From positions 62,001 to 126,000 of the forward strand of contig DAIDME010000099.1 in assembly GCA_027449125.1 (NCBI GenBank): a stretch of DNA of 64,000 nucleotides, written 5' to 3'. The notes under the pieces were generated by a model. It saw only the letters and a list, made by a program, of their open reading frames with translations, had not been told where the DNA came from and did no database searches. This DNA comes from Solirubrobacterales bacterium. Lineage in GTDB: Bacteria; Actinomycetota; Thermoleophilia; Solirubrobacterales; Solirubrobacteraceae. The position numbers and the translations under genes were made by a program. Positions 17,701-25,383 of this stretch are shown here, in pieces (the stretch's first letter is position 1; each line of letters starts with the position of its first letter).

Positions 17701-18308
17701 GCGCCCGCACGGACGTGAATCTCGGCGCTGTCGGTGAGCGCAAGGATGGGGAGCGGGTGACGCTCGGCGGCATGATCGGCCAGCTCAGGCGGCTGCGCAC
17801 CAAGAAGGGGGACCCGATGGTGTTCGCGACGCTCGAGGATCTCCACGGCTCGGTGGAGCTGGTGATCTTCGCGGACGCTCTGGAGGAGGCCGGCGACGCC
17901 GTCGCCCAGGACGCGCTCGTGATCGTCAAGGGCAAGGTCGACCACAAGGACGCGGCGAGGACCTGCGTCGTGGTCTCGTCTGTCGAGCGTTTCGAGCCGA
18001 CCGAGACCGAGCTGGCCACAGCGGAGCGGGAAGCGCCGCTGCCGCAGGCACCGGAGGCGCTGCAGATCCGTCTGGACGCTGAGCTGGTGGCGCCGGACCT
18101 GATCGAGGATCTGCGTGAGATCCTCGCCGCCTACCCCGGCGACTCCGAGGTCGTGCTCGCGCTCGAGGGATCTCACGGAACACGGCGCCTGCGGCTTGGA
18201 GATGGCTACCGGGTGATGCGCACCGCCGGACTGCACGCCGAGTTGGCGCAGCAGCTCGGCGCGGCGCTGCTGCCGGCCGGCGGGAACTCCGCCGCGGCCG
18301 CGGCTTGA
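14784..18308 (+). CDS. dnaE: DNA polymerase III alpha subunit
   Basis: Replicative C-family polymerase, about 1,174 residues. The PHP domain begins at once with HLHVHSEYSLLDG, and ALTDHGVMNGAVE and GTGDVHYL carry further PHP metal ligands. The palm has GPGRGSAAGS and the catalytic aspartates in MPDIDIDFS. The tau/finger region has IIYQEQAMMISRQLAGF and YSFNKSHAACYALISY. A tandem HhH and C-terminal OB domain (VTLGGMIGQLRRLRTKKGD) follow. ATG 14784 is chosen because it starts 6 residues before the PHP motif; GTG 14760 and 14775 are in-frame alternatives. Convergent with zwf, only 6 nt between stops. Confidence 0.97.
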   Translation: MSESCAHLHVHSEYSLLDGAAKIDRLAERAAAYGQPALALTDHGVMNGAVELYQACRKHGIKPIQGCEVYVTDDHTKRGKRHHLTLLAENAEGYRNLVKLCSAGFLEGLQRGKPTVDAELMARYAEGVIAFTGCLASRFCQALVADREDEARAVADELIQIYGPEGVYFEVQNNGIAAQEKANAGIERIARELGRPLIGTGDVHYLRREDYDNHTALLCVQTKSTLEAPKLTFETNEFYLRSSEEMAEKFARWPQALASTLEVAERCDVEIELGKQLIPRFECPDGMVESEYLRKLVRDGLLWRYGDPVPAEARERAEYELGVIERMGYSGYFLIVWDFIKWARDHGIPVGPGRGSAAGSVVAYATRITDLDPLRYDLLFERFLNPERVSMPDIDIDFSVRGREQVIQYVTEKYGRESVGQIITFGKMFPRAATRDAARVLGYPYALGDKLAKLIPDPEQGRAPKFEDCLAPGQPLAAEVQANADSHRIIEVARGLEGIVRNASIHAAAVVIAPQPLTDLVPVQLADTNKTDEHGERIYRTVTQFSMKPVEAMGLLKMDFLGLRNLDVIEDALDIIERSTGSRPDMATLPLDDEKTYQMLARGESVGVFQFESEGFREALKRVRPTEFDDLVALGALYRPGAMDSIPAYARGKHDPDSIDYHDERLRPILESTKGVIIYQEQAMMISRQLAGFSGAKADDLRKAIGKKNREAMAKLKPEFVAGCRASGTSESVTDWIWTTNEKSADYSFNKSHAACYALISYRTAWLRANYPAQYMAALISSVMDTKDKVPFFVSQAEQMGIQILPPDVNLSDHRFVVVDGNIRFGLDAVKGVGYAAVEAIKAARASGPFTDIFDFCERVDSRTVNKKAIEALIKCGAFGTTGATRMGMLAVLEQAQAAGQKAQQDAQIGQSSIFDLGVELGLDGGDVSARRPSHAPIPDGEFEQSELLAMEKESVGLYISAHPLKAVGAALGARTDVNLGAVGERKDGERVTLGGMIGQLRRLRTKKGDPMVFATLEDLHGSVELVIFADALEEAGDAVAQDALVIVKGKVDHKDAARTCVVVSSVERFEPTETELATAEREAPLPQAPEALQIRLDAELVAPDLIEDLREILAAYPGDSEVVLALEGSHGTRRLRLGDGYRVMRTAGLHAELAQQLGAALLPAGGNSAAAAA

Positions 18309-18314
18309 GCGCGG

Positions 18315-19763
18315 CTACTCGGTCTGCTCACCGGCTGCCGGTGACGGAGCGAGCCATGGTCCGCGCCAGCCTCCGTAGCCGTTCAGCAGCTTGTCGGCCT
18401 CTGGTGGCCCCCACGAGCCGCAGGCGTAGGAGATCACCTCTGGCGGGTGATCCAGCAGCGGCTGGATCACCCGCCAGCTCTCCTCGACGCTGTCCTGGCG
18501 GGTGAACGCGGTGCCGTCGCCGATCATCGCGGCGTGCAGCAGCACCTCGTACGGGGTCGGGCCCTCGCCGCCCTCCTGCGCGAACTCCATGTCGAGGTGG
18601 ATCTCCGAGGCTCCGCGCGCGTCGGCGCGATGCGCGTCCACGATCATCTTGACGCCCGTGCTCGGGTCGATCTTGACGACTATCTGGCTGGGCTCCGGAA
18701 GCCTGCTGGCGGTCTGGATGAAGGCGAGCTTGGGGGGGTGCTTGAAGACGAGCCGCACCTCGGTCTGCTTGGCGGGCATGCACTTGCCGGTGCGCACGAA
18801 GAACGGCACGCCGGCCCAGCGCCAGTTGTCGATCTCCAGCCGCAGCGCCGCGTAGGTCTCGGTGCTCGAGCCCTTGGCGACACCGGGAATGTCGCGGTAG
18901 CCGTCGTACTGGCCGCGCACGTAACGAGCCGGATCGGCGTCCGCCATCGAGCGCAGGACCGAGAACTTGGCGGTCTTGAGCGTGTCGGCGTCACCGCCCG
19001 CGGGCGGCTCCATCGCCACCGCCGCGACGACCTGCAACAGGTGGTTGACCACCACGTCGCGCAGTGCGCCAACCGGGTCGTAGAAGTGGCCGCGATCCTC
19101 CACGCCGACCGTCTCCGACATCGTGATCTGAACCGAGGAGACGTAGTTGCGATTCCAGATCGGCTCGATCGTCGTGTTGGCGAAGCGCAGATAGAGAATC
19201 TCCTGGAGGCCCATCTTGCCGAGGAAGTGATCGATCCGGTAGAGCTGGTCCTCGTGGATGTGCTGATGCAGGTCGGCGGCGAGCTTGCGGGCCGACGCCA
19301 GGTCGTTACCGAACGGCTTCTCCACCACCACGCGCTCACCGCCTGTGACCAGCCCCGCCGTGTGCAGGCCCGCGATCACGGTCTCAAAGAGGCTGGGCGG
19401 GATCTCCAGGTAGAAGGTCGGGTTGTGCAGGTGGCCGAGCTCGCGCACGAGCCGGTTGTAGGTCTCGGGGTCGGAGAAGTCGCCGCTCACGTAGCGCAGC
19501 CGCTGCGCGAGGCGCGCGAAAACCTCCTCGTCGAGCTGCTCGCCGCTCTCCGTGATCGATAGACGGGCGCGAGCGGCCAGCTGCTCCGCCGTCCAGTCAT
19601 CCACTGCGACGCCGATCACGGGCACCTCGAGCAGACCGCGCAGCTCCAGCCGGTAGAGCGAGCGGAACGTCATCTTGCGGGCGAGGTCGCCGGTGATGCC
19701 GAAGATGACCAGCGCGTCCGCCGCCTGCTGCGATGCCTGGGTCCGACGATGTGCTCCGCTCAC
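18315..19763 (-). CDS. zwf: Glucose-6-phosphate 1-dehydrogenase
   Basis: First oxidative pentose-phosphate step, making 6-phosphogluconolactone and NADPH. It has 482 residues from GTG 19763: the N-terminal NADP fold VIFGITGDLARKMTFRSLY, then VVVEKPFGND, the catalytic block YRIDHFLGKMGLQEI, and the C-terminal domain with FFVRTGKCMPAKQTEV. The frame stays open far upstream into nfo, but family alignment and a TAGGGT hexamer 7 nt before GTG 19763 support the chosen start. It stands alone, with no gnd or opcA beside it. Confidence 0.95.
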   Translation of the reverse strand: MSGAHRRTQASQQAADALVIFGITGDLARKMTFRSLYRLELRGLLEVPVIGVAVDDWTAEQLAARARLSITESGEQLDEEVFARLAQRLRYVSGDFSDPETYNRLVRELGHLHNPTFYLEIPPSLFETVIAGLHTAGLVTGGERVVVEKPFGNDLASARKLAADLHQHIHEDQLYRIDHFLGKMGLQEILYLRFANTTIEPIWNRNYVSSVQITMSETVGVEDRGHFYDPVGALRDVVVNHLLQVVAAVAMEPPAGGDADTLKTAKFSVLRSMADADPARYVRGQYDGYRDIPGVAKGSSTETYAALRLEIDNWRWAGVPFFVRTGKCMPAKQTEVRLVFKHPPKLAFIQTASRLPEPSQIVVKIDPSTGVKMIVDAHRADARGASEIHLDMEFAQEGGEGPTPYEVLLHAAMIGDGTAFTRQDSVEESWRVIQPLLDHPPEVISYACGSWGPPEADKLLNGYGGWRGPWLAPSPAAGEQTE

Positions 19764-19770
19764 GCCACAC

Positions 19771-19776
19771 ACCCTA
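19771..19776 (-). promoter_or_regulatory. -10 element of zwf, sharing the nfo stop codon
   Basis: On the minus strand TAGGGT (19776 to 19771) ends 7 nt before the zwf GTG, giving a leaderless transcript if used. Its first three bases are the TAG stop codon of nfo. Confidence 0.5.
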
Positions 19777-20646
19777 CCCGTTTGGGGCAGCCTCACGTAT
19801 CGATACCCCGCGGTTGCGCAGCTCGTGCGCCAGCTGGATGTCTGCGGCCGCAACGGCGCCGTCGGCGCTGCCGGTCTCGAGCACGACCGGCAGGCCGGCG
19901 AACCGGGGGTCCGAGAGGAACACCGCGAGCCCTTCTGCGCCGATCTCACCGGCGCCCGGCGCCGCGTGCCGGTCGCGGTTGGAGCCGAGGCCGGTCAGCG
20001 AGTCGTTCAGGTGCAGCGACCGCAGCCGCTCGAGGCCAACTTCGGCGTCACACTCGGCGAGCGTGCGCTCGAGCCCGTCGACGGTGCGGACCTCGTAGCC
20101 AGAGGCCAGCAGGTGGCAGGAATCCAGGCACAGGCCGAGCCGTTCGCTGCCGCCGCCGGCGTCGATCAGCGCCGCCAGCTCCGCGAACGAGCGCCCGAGC
20201 GTGCCCCCGGCGCCCGCGGTGTCCTCGAGGTGCAGCTCGCAGCCTTCCGACTCGGCCAGCGCCTCCGCGATCACCTTGCCGGCGCGACGGATCGCGGCAT
20301 CCACCTCGCCGGTCTTGGCCGAGCCCGGGTGCAGCACGACGCCGCTTGCGCCGATCGCGGCGCCGACCCGCAGCGAGTGGGTCAGTGAGGTGAGTGACTT
20401 GGCGGCGATCTCCGGGTCCTCGGAGGCGCAGTTCAGCAGGTAGACGGCATGGATCAGCACCGCCTGCACGGGGCTGTCGACACGGGCCTGCGCGAAGCGT
20501 GCCTGGTCCTCATCGCTGTAGCTGGTCGGGCGCCACATGCGCGGTGACTGGTTGAAGATCTGGATCGTCTCCGCGCCCAGCTCGGCGCCGCGCTCGACGG
20601 CTTTATAGAGTCCGCCGGCTGGCGAGACGTGGGCGCCGATCAGCAT
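19774..20646 (-). CDS. nfo: Endonuclease IV (AP endonuclease)
   Basis: Zn-dependent TIM-barrel endonuclease that cleaves the backbone 5' of abasic sites in base-excision repair. The 290-residue product starts MLIGAHVSPAGGLYKAVE and has the family blocks IQIFNQSPRMW, LIHAVYLLN, VVLHPGSAKT, LHLEDTAGAGGTLG, LGLCLDSCHLLASGY and LHLNDSLTGLGSNRDRHA, which hold the His/Asp/Glu metal ligands. ATG 20646 is the natural start and is divergent from gltX. The TAG stop lies 10 nt upstream of the zwf start. Confidence 0.95.
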   Translation of the reverse strand: MLIGAHVSPAGGLYKAVERGAELGAETIQIFNQSPRMWRPTSYSDEDQARFAQARVDSPVQAVLIHAVYLLNCASEDPEIAAKSLTSLTHSLRVGAAIGASGVVLHPGSAKTGEVDAAIRRAGKVIAEALAESEGCELHLEDTAGAGGTLGRSFAELAALIDAGGGSERLGLCLDSCHLLASGYEVRTVDGLERTLAECDAEVGLERLRSLHLNDSLTGLGSNRDRHAAPGAGEIGAEGLAVFLSDPRFAGLPVVLETGSADGAVAAADIQLAHELRNRGVSIREAAPNG

Positions 20647-20696
20647 CGGCCGGGCACCGCGGCAACCTCTGTGTCTAGCATGGGCCTCCGGTCATC

Positions 20697-22049
20697 ATGA
20701 GAGTTCGTTTTCCACCATCACCCACCGGCGCCCTGCACATCGGTGGTGCCAGGACGGCGCTGTACAACTGGCTGCTGGCCCACGGGCCGGCAGCCCAAGC
20801 GGAGGCTGGGCGGCGCGGCACGTTGGTGCTGCGAATCGAAGATACCGACCGTGAGCGCTCCACGGAGGCAAACGTCGCCCAGATCATCGACGCGCTGAGC
20901 TGGCTCGGGCTCGACTGGGACGAAGGCCCGATCTCTCAGATCGCCAACACGCCGCGCCATCGCATGGCGCTGGCGCAGCTGCTGGCCGATGGCCATGCCT
21001 ACCACTCGACGGCGGACGCGGAGGTCGTGCGCGCCTACAAAGAGCGACACGGCGCCGACCGTGGCTTCCGCGGAACGCCTGAGGCAGACGGGGCCGTGCG
21101 GCTGCGCGTCCCAGACGAGGGGGTGACGAGCTTTGTCGATCTCGTGCGCGGGGAGCTCAGCTTCCCCAACGCGAGCATGGACGATCCCATCATCGCCCGT
21201 GCGGACGGCTCGGTGCTGTACAACTTCGCGGTCGCCGTCGACGACCTGGACGAGGGCATCACGCACGTGGTGCGCGGCGAGGATCACATCTCCAACACGC
21301 CCAAGCAACTGCTCGTCTTCAAGGCGCTGGGCGCCGAGCCCCCGCTCTACGCGCACCTGCCGATGCTGCTCGGGCCGGACGGCAAGAAGCTATCCAAGCG
21401 CCATGGTGCGGCGTCGGTTCAGGAGCTGCGGGAACGAGGCTACCTCCCCGAGGCGGTCAACAACTACATCGCCCTGCTGGGCACCGGCTTTGCGCCGGAC
21501 GAGGAGTTCTTCACCATGGACGAGATGGCGCAGCGCTTCCGTCTGGAAAGGGTCTCCCGCAGCCCGGCGGTCTTTGACGAGCAGAAGCTTCGGCACATCA
21601 ACGGCATGCATCTGCGAGCGCTGCCGCCGGAGGAGCTGACGCGGCGGCTCGAGGCGTTCACGGGTCGCAGCGGGCTGGGTGCGGCGGTCGAGATCTCGCG
21701 TGAGAAGATCCAGACGCTCGCCGACTTCTGGCCACTCGCCGGCTTCATCTTCGACGGCCCCAGGGACGACCCGGCGGCGTTTGCGAAGGTGGTTGGGGCG
21801 GAGGGTGCGCGCGATGTGCTCGGCGAGGTCAGACGGCGGCTGGCGGCGCTCGAGCGCTTCGACGCAGCGGCGGTGGAGCGCGAGCTGCGCGCGGTGGTGG
21901 ACGCGCGTGGCCTCAAGCCGGGGCAGGTGTTCCAGCCCTTGCGGGTCGCGATCGCGGGTAGGACCGTTTCGCCGGGGATCTTCGAGACCGTTGCCCTGCT
22001 CGGTCGAGAGCGAACGGTCGCGCTGATCGACCGGGCGCTGTCCAGCTGA
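20697..22049 (+). CDS. gltX: Glutamyl-tRNA synthetase
   Basis: Class I synthetase charging tRNA-Glu (and possibly tRNA-Gln where the amidotransferase route is used). It has 450 residues. The nucleotide-binding signature is FPPSPTGALHIGGARTALYN, followed by LRIEDTDRERST, the YNFAVAVDDLDEGITHVVRG block, KKLSKRHGAASV (KMSKS equivalent), and an all-helical anticodon-binding C-terminus. A TAGCAT hexamer at 20676-20681 suggests a short leader. Divergent from nfo with 50 nt between starts. Confidence 0.97.
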   Translation: MRVRFPPSPTGALHIGGARTALYNWLLAHGPAAQAEAGRRGTLVLRIEDTDRERSTEANVAQIIDALSWLGLDWDEGPISQIANTPRHRMALAQLLADGHAYHSTADAEVVRAYKERHGADRGFRGTPEADGAVRLRVPDEGVTSFVDLVRGELSFPNASMDDPIIARADGSVLYNFAVAVDDLDEGITHVVRGEDHISNTPKQLLVFKALGAEPPLYAHLPMLLGPDGKKLSKRHGAASVQELRERGYLPEAVNNYIALLGTGFAPDEEFFTMDEMAQRFRLERVSRSPAVFDEQKLRHINGMHLRALPPEELTRRLEAFTGRSGLGAAVEISREKIQTLADFWPLAGFIFDGPRDDPAAFAKVVGAEGARDVLGEVRRRLAALERFDAAAVERELRAVVDARGLKPGQVFQPLRVAIAGRTVSPGIFETVALLGRERTVALIDRALSS

Positions 22050-22082
22050 GCGCGCGCGCGACCCTAAACAGATCGCGGCCAA

Positions 22083-23237
22083 GTGCCGATAGCAGCAGCG
22101 GTGGGTTCGCGCCCGCTCAACCGAACTGCTCCCGAGCACGAGAACCAGCACGTGGCCGCAACCGCAAACCCGATCAATCGCACCGGCGAGCCGGCGGTGG
22201 CACGTGAGCGCCATCACAACGAGGGTCAGGGTCGGCGGCTGACGGCTGCCTTCGAGGCGCTGGAGGCGTTTCCCATGCTGAGCGCGACGCGCGACCGGGT
22301 CATGGACCTGTTTGCGGATGGGGAGCCGACGACGGCTGACCTCGTGCGCGTGGTCGAGGGAGACCTCGCGCTCACCATTGCGGTGATGCGCATGGCCAAC
22401 CGTGGCGAGACAGCCGGCCGCAGACGCGCCGACAGCGCCGTCCGTGCCTTGGAGGTGCTGTCCTCCGCGACCGTGCTGGCGCTCGCTCAGCGGGCACGCA
22501 CCTACGACTTCTTCGAGCGCACCGCCGTGTGGCAGAACCTGCCCGAGCGCTTCCGTCTGCACGGCAGCGCCACGCAGCGGGCTGCCGAGCGGATCGCCTC
22601 AGCGGTGGACCACGACGCCCGCGACCGGCTGATGGTGACGGCGATGATGCACGACCTTGGCAAGCTCGTGCTCGTCCACGCCTATCCTGGCTATCCGGCG
22701 CAGGTTCACGCCGATGCGCGCACGCCCGAGGAGCGCGTAGCGCGCGAACGGCGTGAGCTGGGCGTGGACCATGCGGTCGTGGGTGGCGTCATCGCCAGGC
22801 GCTGGGGCCTGCCGCCCGTGCTGGCCCAGGTCATCGAGTCGCATCACTCGGCGGAAGCGACAGGCGAGGCGGCGATCATCAGGCTCGCGGACATGCTCGC
22901 GCACTACCTGCTCGGAGCTCAGGTCACGCCGTCCGAGCTGCTCAGCGCCGCACGCGCGGTCAACCTCAACGCGGACCAGCTGCGGCGCATCATGTACGAG
23001 CTGCCGATGGTGGTCGGCTCTGACCGGCCGCGGCAGATTGACCCATGTCCGATGTCCACACGTGAGGTCGACGTGCTCAGGCGGCTCGCCAGGGGCATGG
23101 TCTACAAGCAGATCGCATCCGAGCTCGGGCTCTCAACCAGCACGGTGCGCACGCATCTTCACAACGTCTACGGCAAACTGGGAGCGATGGATCGTGCCCA
23201 GGCGGTCCTCATAGCGACCGAACGTGGATGGATCTGA
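22083..23237 (+). CDS. HDOD-domain protein with LuxR-type HTH
   Basis: A 384-residue regulator. A disordered N-terminus of ~45 residues is followed by an HDOD domain (about 50-290) that retains HD-like residues: HGSATQRAAERIA, MMHDLGKLVLVHAYP, VDHAVVGGVIARRWGLPP and IESHHS. A C-terminal LuxR/GerE HTH (about 320-384) has MSTREVDVLRRLARGM and STSTVRTHLHNVYGKLG. HDOD proteins act as signalling scaffolds; here the sensor is fused to a DNA-binding output. The start is uncertain; GTG 22152 is an alternative that drops the first 23 residues. Next in the same frame, directly after its TGA, is an Rrf2 regulator. Confidence 0.85.
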   Translation: MPIAAAVGSRPLNRTAPEHENQHVAATANPINRTGEPAVARERHHNEGQGRRLTAAFEALEAFPMLSATRDRVMDLFADGEPTTADLVRVVEGDLALTIAVMRMANRGETAGRRRADSAVRALEVLSSATVLALAQRARTYDFFERTAVWQNLPERFRLHGSATQRAAERIASAVDHDARDRLMVTAMMHDLGKLVLVHAYPGYPAQVHADARTPEERVARERRELGVDHAVVGGVIARRWGLPPVLAQVIESHHSAEATGEAAIIRLADMLAHYLLGAQVTPSELLSAARAVNLNADQLRRIMYELPMVVGSDRPRQIDPCPMSTREVDVLRRLARGMVYKQIASELGLSTSTVRTHLHNVYGKLGAMDRAQAVLIATERGWI

Positions 23238-23240
23238 GCG

Positions 23241-23633
23241 CTGCTCTCTATCACCAGCAAATCCAGATATGCGCTGAGTGCGCTGGTGGAACTGCACCGC
23301 ATCGGCGGCGGCGGTCCGGTACCGGTCGCCGAGCTCGCGCGACGCGGCGGCATTCCCGTGCAGTTCCTCGAGCAACTGCTGGCCGCGCTGCGCCGCGCCG
23401 GCGTGCTGACCTCCCAGCGCGGCGTGAAGGGCGGCTACAGCTTCGCCAGGCCAGCGACTGAGGTCACGGTCCTGGAGGTGGTTGAGTTCTTGGATGGGCC
23501 CCTCGGGAGCCAGGCGAGCGGTGTGCTGGCCGACGCGGCACGCGCGGCCAGGGCGGTTCTCCGCGACTGCACCGTCGCGGAGGCGGCGGCGCGCGAGGCT
23601 CAGGCCGACGGCCAGGCCATGTACTTCATCTAA
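23241..23633 (+). CDS. Rrf2-family regulator, CymR-like, with probable CTG start
   Basis: Winged-helix Rrf2 protein of about 130 residues. The N-terminal recognition region reads SITSKSRYALSALVELHRIG, and the wing and C-terminus GVKGGYSFARP and GQAMYFI resemble CymR, the cysteine-metabolism repressor that also ends in a MFYI-like tail. It has only one Cys, so it is unlikely to carry an IscR/NsrR-type cluster. No ATG, GTG or TTG lies between the in-frame TGA of the upstream gene (23235-23237) and GTG 23286, which would delete the first helix. CTG 23241, about 9 nt after GGATGGA, restores the full fold. It lies directly upstream of cysK-cysE. Confidence 0.75.
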   Translation: MLSITSKSRYALSALVELHRIGGGGPVPVAELARRGGIPVQFLEQLLAALRRAGVLTSQRGVKGGYSFARPATEVTVLEVVEFLDGPLGSQASGVLADAARAARAVLRDCTVAEAAAREAQADGQAMYFI

Positions 23634-23658
23634 GCGACACCGCTAGATTCAGCGGTGC

Positions 23659-24603
23659 ATGGTCAAAGCCGCGAACAGCATCGCCGCCTATGTGGGGCGC
23701 ACGCCACTGGTACAGCTGACACGGACGCTTCCGCGCGACTCGGAGGCGGAGCTGTTCGCGAAGGTCGAAGCGTTCAACCCCGGCGGCAGCATCAAGGACC
23801 GCATCGGCTTGGCGATGATCGAAGCGGCTGAGCGTGAGGGACGCATCGAGCCGGGCCGCACGACGATCGTCGAGGCGACCAGCGGCAACACGGGGATCGC
23901 GCTGGCATTTGTCTGTGCCGCCAAGGGCTATGACCTCGTGCTCACGCTGCCGCAGGGCATGAGCCGCGAGCGCGAGCGGTTGCTGGCGCTTTACGGTGCC
24001 ACCGTCGAGGTGACGGAGTCGCTCGGTGGGATGCACGAGGCGGTGGAGGCGGCCAGGCAGATGGCGGGCCGCGACGATGTCTACCTCCCCGACCAGTTCG
24101 CAAATCCAGCGAACCCCGAAGCGCACCGTCGCGGCACCGGACCCGAACTGTGGGAGGCGCTGGACGGTCGCGTCGATGTGTTCGTGGCGGGCGTCGGCAC
24201 GGGCGGCACGATCACCGGGGTGGGTGAGTACCTGAAGGGCCGCAACGCGATGGTGCATGTGGTTGCCGTTGAGCCGGCCGGCTCGCCCGTGCTCTCGGGA
24301 GGGGTGGCCGGCCCCCACCGCATCCAGGGCATCGGCGCCGGCTTCGTCCCGAAGGTGCTGAATCGCGAGGTGATCGACGAGGTTCTTCCGGTCTCCGACG
24401 AGGTAGCCGTGCTGACGGCGCAGCGGCTGGCTGCTCGAGAGGGGGTGCTCGTGGGCATATCGGCGGGCGCTGCTGTGGCGGGCGCGCTGAACGTGGCGGC
24501 GCGACAGGAGTTCGCGCGAGCGAGGATCGCCGTCGTGTTGCCGGACTCGGGAGAACGGTACGTCTCGCTTGGCTGGTTCGCGCCCGACGGCGGTCGAGGA
24601 TAG
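23659..24603 (+). CDS. cysK: Cysteine synthase (O-acetylserine sulfhydrylase)
   Basis: PLP enzyme making cysteine from O-acetylserine and sulfide. It has 314 residues with the Schiff-base Lys in NPGGSIKDRIG, the substrate loop VEATSGNTGIALA, the phosphate loop GVGTGGTITGVGEYLK, and the serine contacting the pyridine nitrogen in GISAGAA. It forms a module with cysE 9 nt downstream, and the upstream CymR-like gene is the likely regulator. TAGATT at 23644-23649 lies 9 nt before the ATG, so it may be leaderless. Confidence 0.96.
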   Translation: MVKAANSIAAYVGRTPLVQLTRTLPRDSEAELFAKVEAFNPGGSIKDRIGLAMIEAAEREGRIEPGRTTIVEATSGNTGIALAFVCAAKGYDLVLTLPQGMSRERERLLALYGATVEVTESLGGMHEAVEAARQMAGRDDVYLPDQFANPANPEAHRRGTGPELWEALDGRVDVFVAGVGTGGTITGVGEYLKGRNAMVHVVAVEPAGSPVLSGGVAGPHRIQGIGAGFVPKVLNREVIDEVLPVSDEVAVLTAQRLAAREGVLVGISAGAAVAGALNVAARQEFARARIAVVLPDSGERYVSLGWFAPDGGRG

Positions 24604-24606
24604 GCT
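24601..24606 (+). promoter_or_regulatory. -10 element of cysE, sharing the cysK stop codon
   Basis: TAGGCT ends 6 nt before the cysE GTG at 24613. Its TAG is the cysK stop codon. cysE could be expressed both from the cysK transcript and from this leaderless start. Confidence 0.45.
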
Positions 24607-24612
24607 TGTGGC

Positions 24613-25353
24613 GTGAGCATGGCGGACCCCTTGAGGGCGGTGATCGCGGAGCTCAGGTGCGACGTGAGGGCGGTACGCGCTCGTGATCCCGCCGCGGAGG
24701 GTGTTTCGGCGGTCCAGATACTCGCGGCTTGGCCCGGGGTGCAGGCTCTGCTGGCTCACCGCCTGGCCAGTCGACTGTTCGCCGCCGGGTGGCGTTTTCC
24801 GGCCCGCATGATCGCGCTCGTCTCGCGCGCGATCACTGGTATCGAGATACATCCCGCGGCGCGGATCGGCCCAGGCCTGTTCATCGACCATGGCATGGGC
24901 GTCGTGATCGGTGAGACCGCGGAGCTGGGCGCCGACGTGACGATCTACCAGGGCGTGACGCTCGGCGGTACCGGCTTTGCGACCGGCAAGCGCCACCCCA
25001 CCGTGCACGACGATGTGATCGTCGGCTCGGGCGCCAAGTTGCTGGGCCCGATCGTCGTTGGACGTGGCGCCAAGGTCGGTGCGAACACGGTTGTCATCCA
25101 CGACGTGCCACCCGAGTCGACGGTCGTTGGCATCCCGGGTCGCCCGGTGAGGGTGGAGGGGCGCAGGCCCGATGGGCCGGGCGCCGATTGGGCTCACCTG
25201 CCCGATCCGATCGCTGACGCAATCAGCGGCCTGGCGAGACGCGTCGAGCGGCTCGAGGCCATGCAGCAGCCCGGCTCGTCGCTGGCTCCTGACATGCCGC
25301 CCGCGGTGGCCGGACCCGTGACGCTCGGCGGCCCGAGCCCGGCTGGCGGTTAG
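24613..25353 (+). CDS. cysE: Serine O-acetyltransferase
   Basis: Makes O-acetylserine from serine and acetyl-CoA, the substrate of CysK. An N-terminal helical region (about residues 1-75) leads into a left-handed beta-helix of hexapeptide repeats with the catalytic block GLFIDHGMGVVIGETAELG and YQGVTLGGTGF. The C-terminal tail is extended (Pro/Gly/Ala-rich, ending near GPSPAGG). It lacks the GDGI-type terminal Ile that usually docks into CysK, so the classic cysteine synthase complex may not form in the standard way. 246 residues, GTG start. Confidence 0.93.
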   Translation: MSMADPLRAVIAELRCDVRAVRARDPAAEGVSAVQILAAWPGVQALLAHRLASRLFAAGWRFPARMIALVSRAITGIEIHPAARIGPGLFIDHGMGVVIGETAELGADVTIYQGVTLGGTGFATGKRHPTVHDDVIVGSGAKLLGPIVVGRGAKVGANTVVIHDVPPESTVVGIPGRPVRVEGRRPDGPGADWAHLPDPIADAISGLARRVERLEAMQQPGSSLAPDMPPAVAGPVTLGGPSPAGG

Positions 25354-25357
25354 CCCC

Positions 25358-25376
25358 TCCCGGGCTGTCCCCGGGA
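25358..25376. terminator. Bidirectional terminator hairpin between cysE and the mannosyltransferase gene
   Basis: TCCCGGG (25358-25364) and CCCGGGA (25370-25376) form a perfect 7-bp stem around the 5-nt loop CTGTC. It lies in the 30-nt gap between two convergent genes. No T-run follows on either side. Confidence 0.55.
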
Positions 25377-25383
25377 CTGGTGG

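Noticed and set aside
23235-23240. Designed HDOD-LuxR-Rrf2 fusion by TGA readthrough
   Set aside because: The two genes share a frame, but each protein is complete as a separate unit and no recoding element such as a selenocysteine-type stem is visible. Kept only as an alternative to the CTG start.
23626-25197. A 523-codon minus-strand frame across cysK and cysE
   Set aside because: Antisense shadow with biased composition and no motif; both plus-strand genes are complete with catalytic residues.
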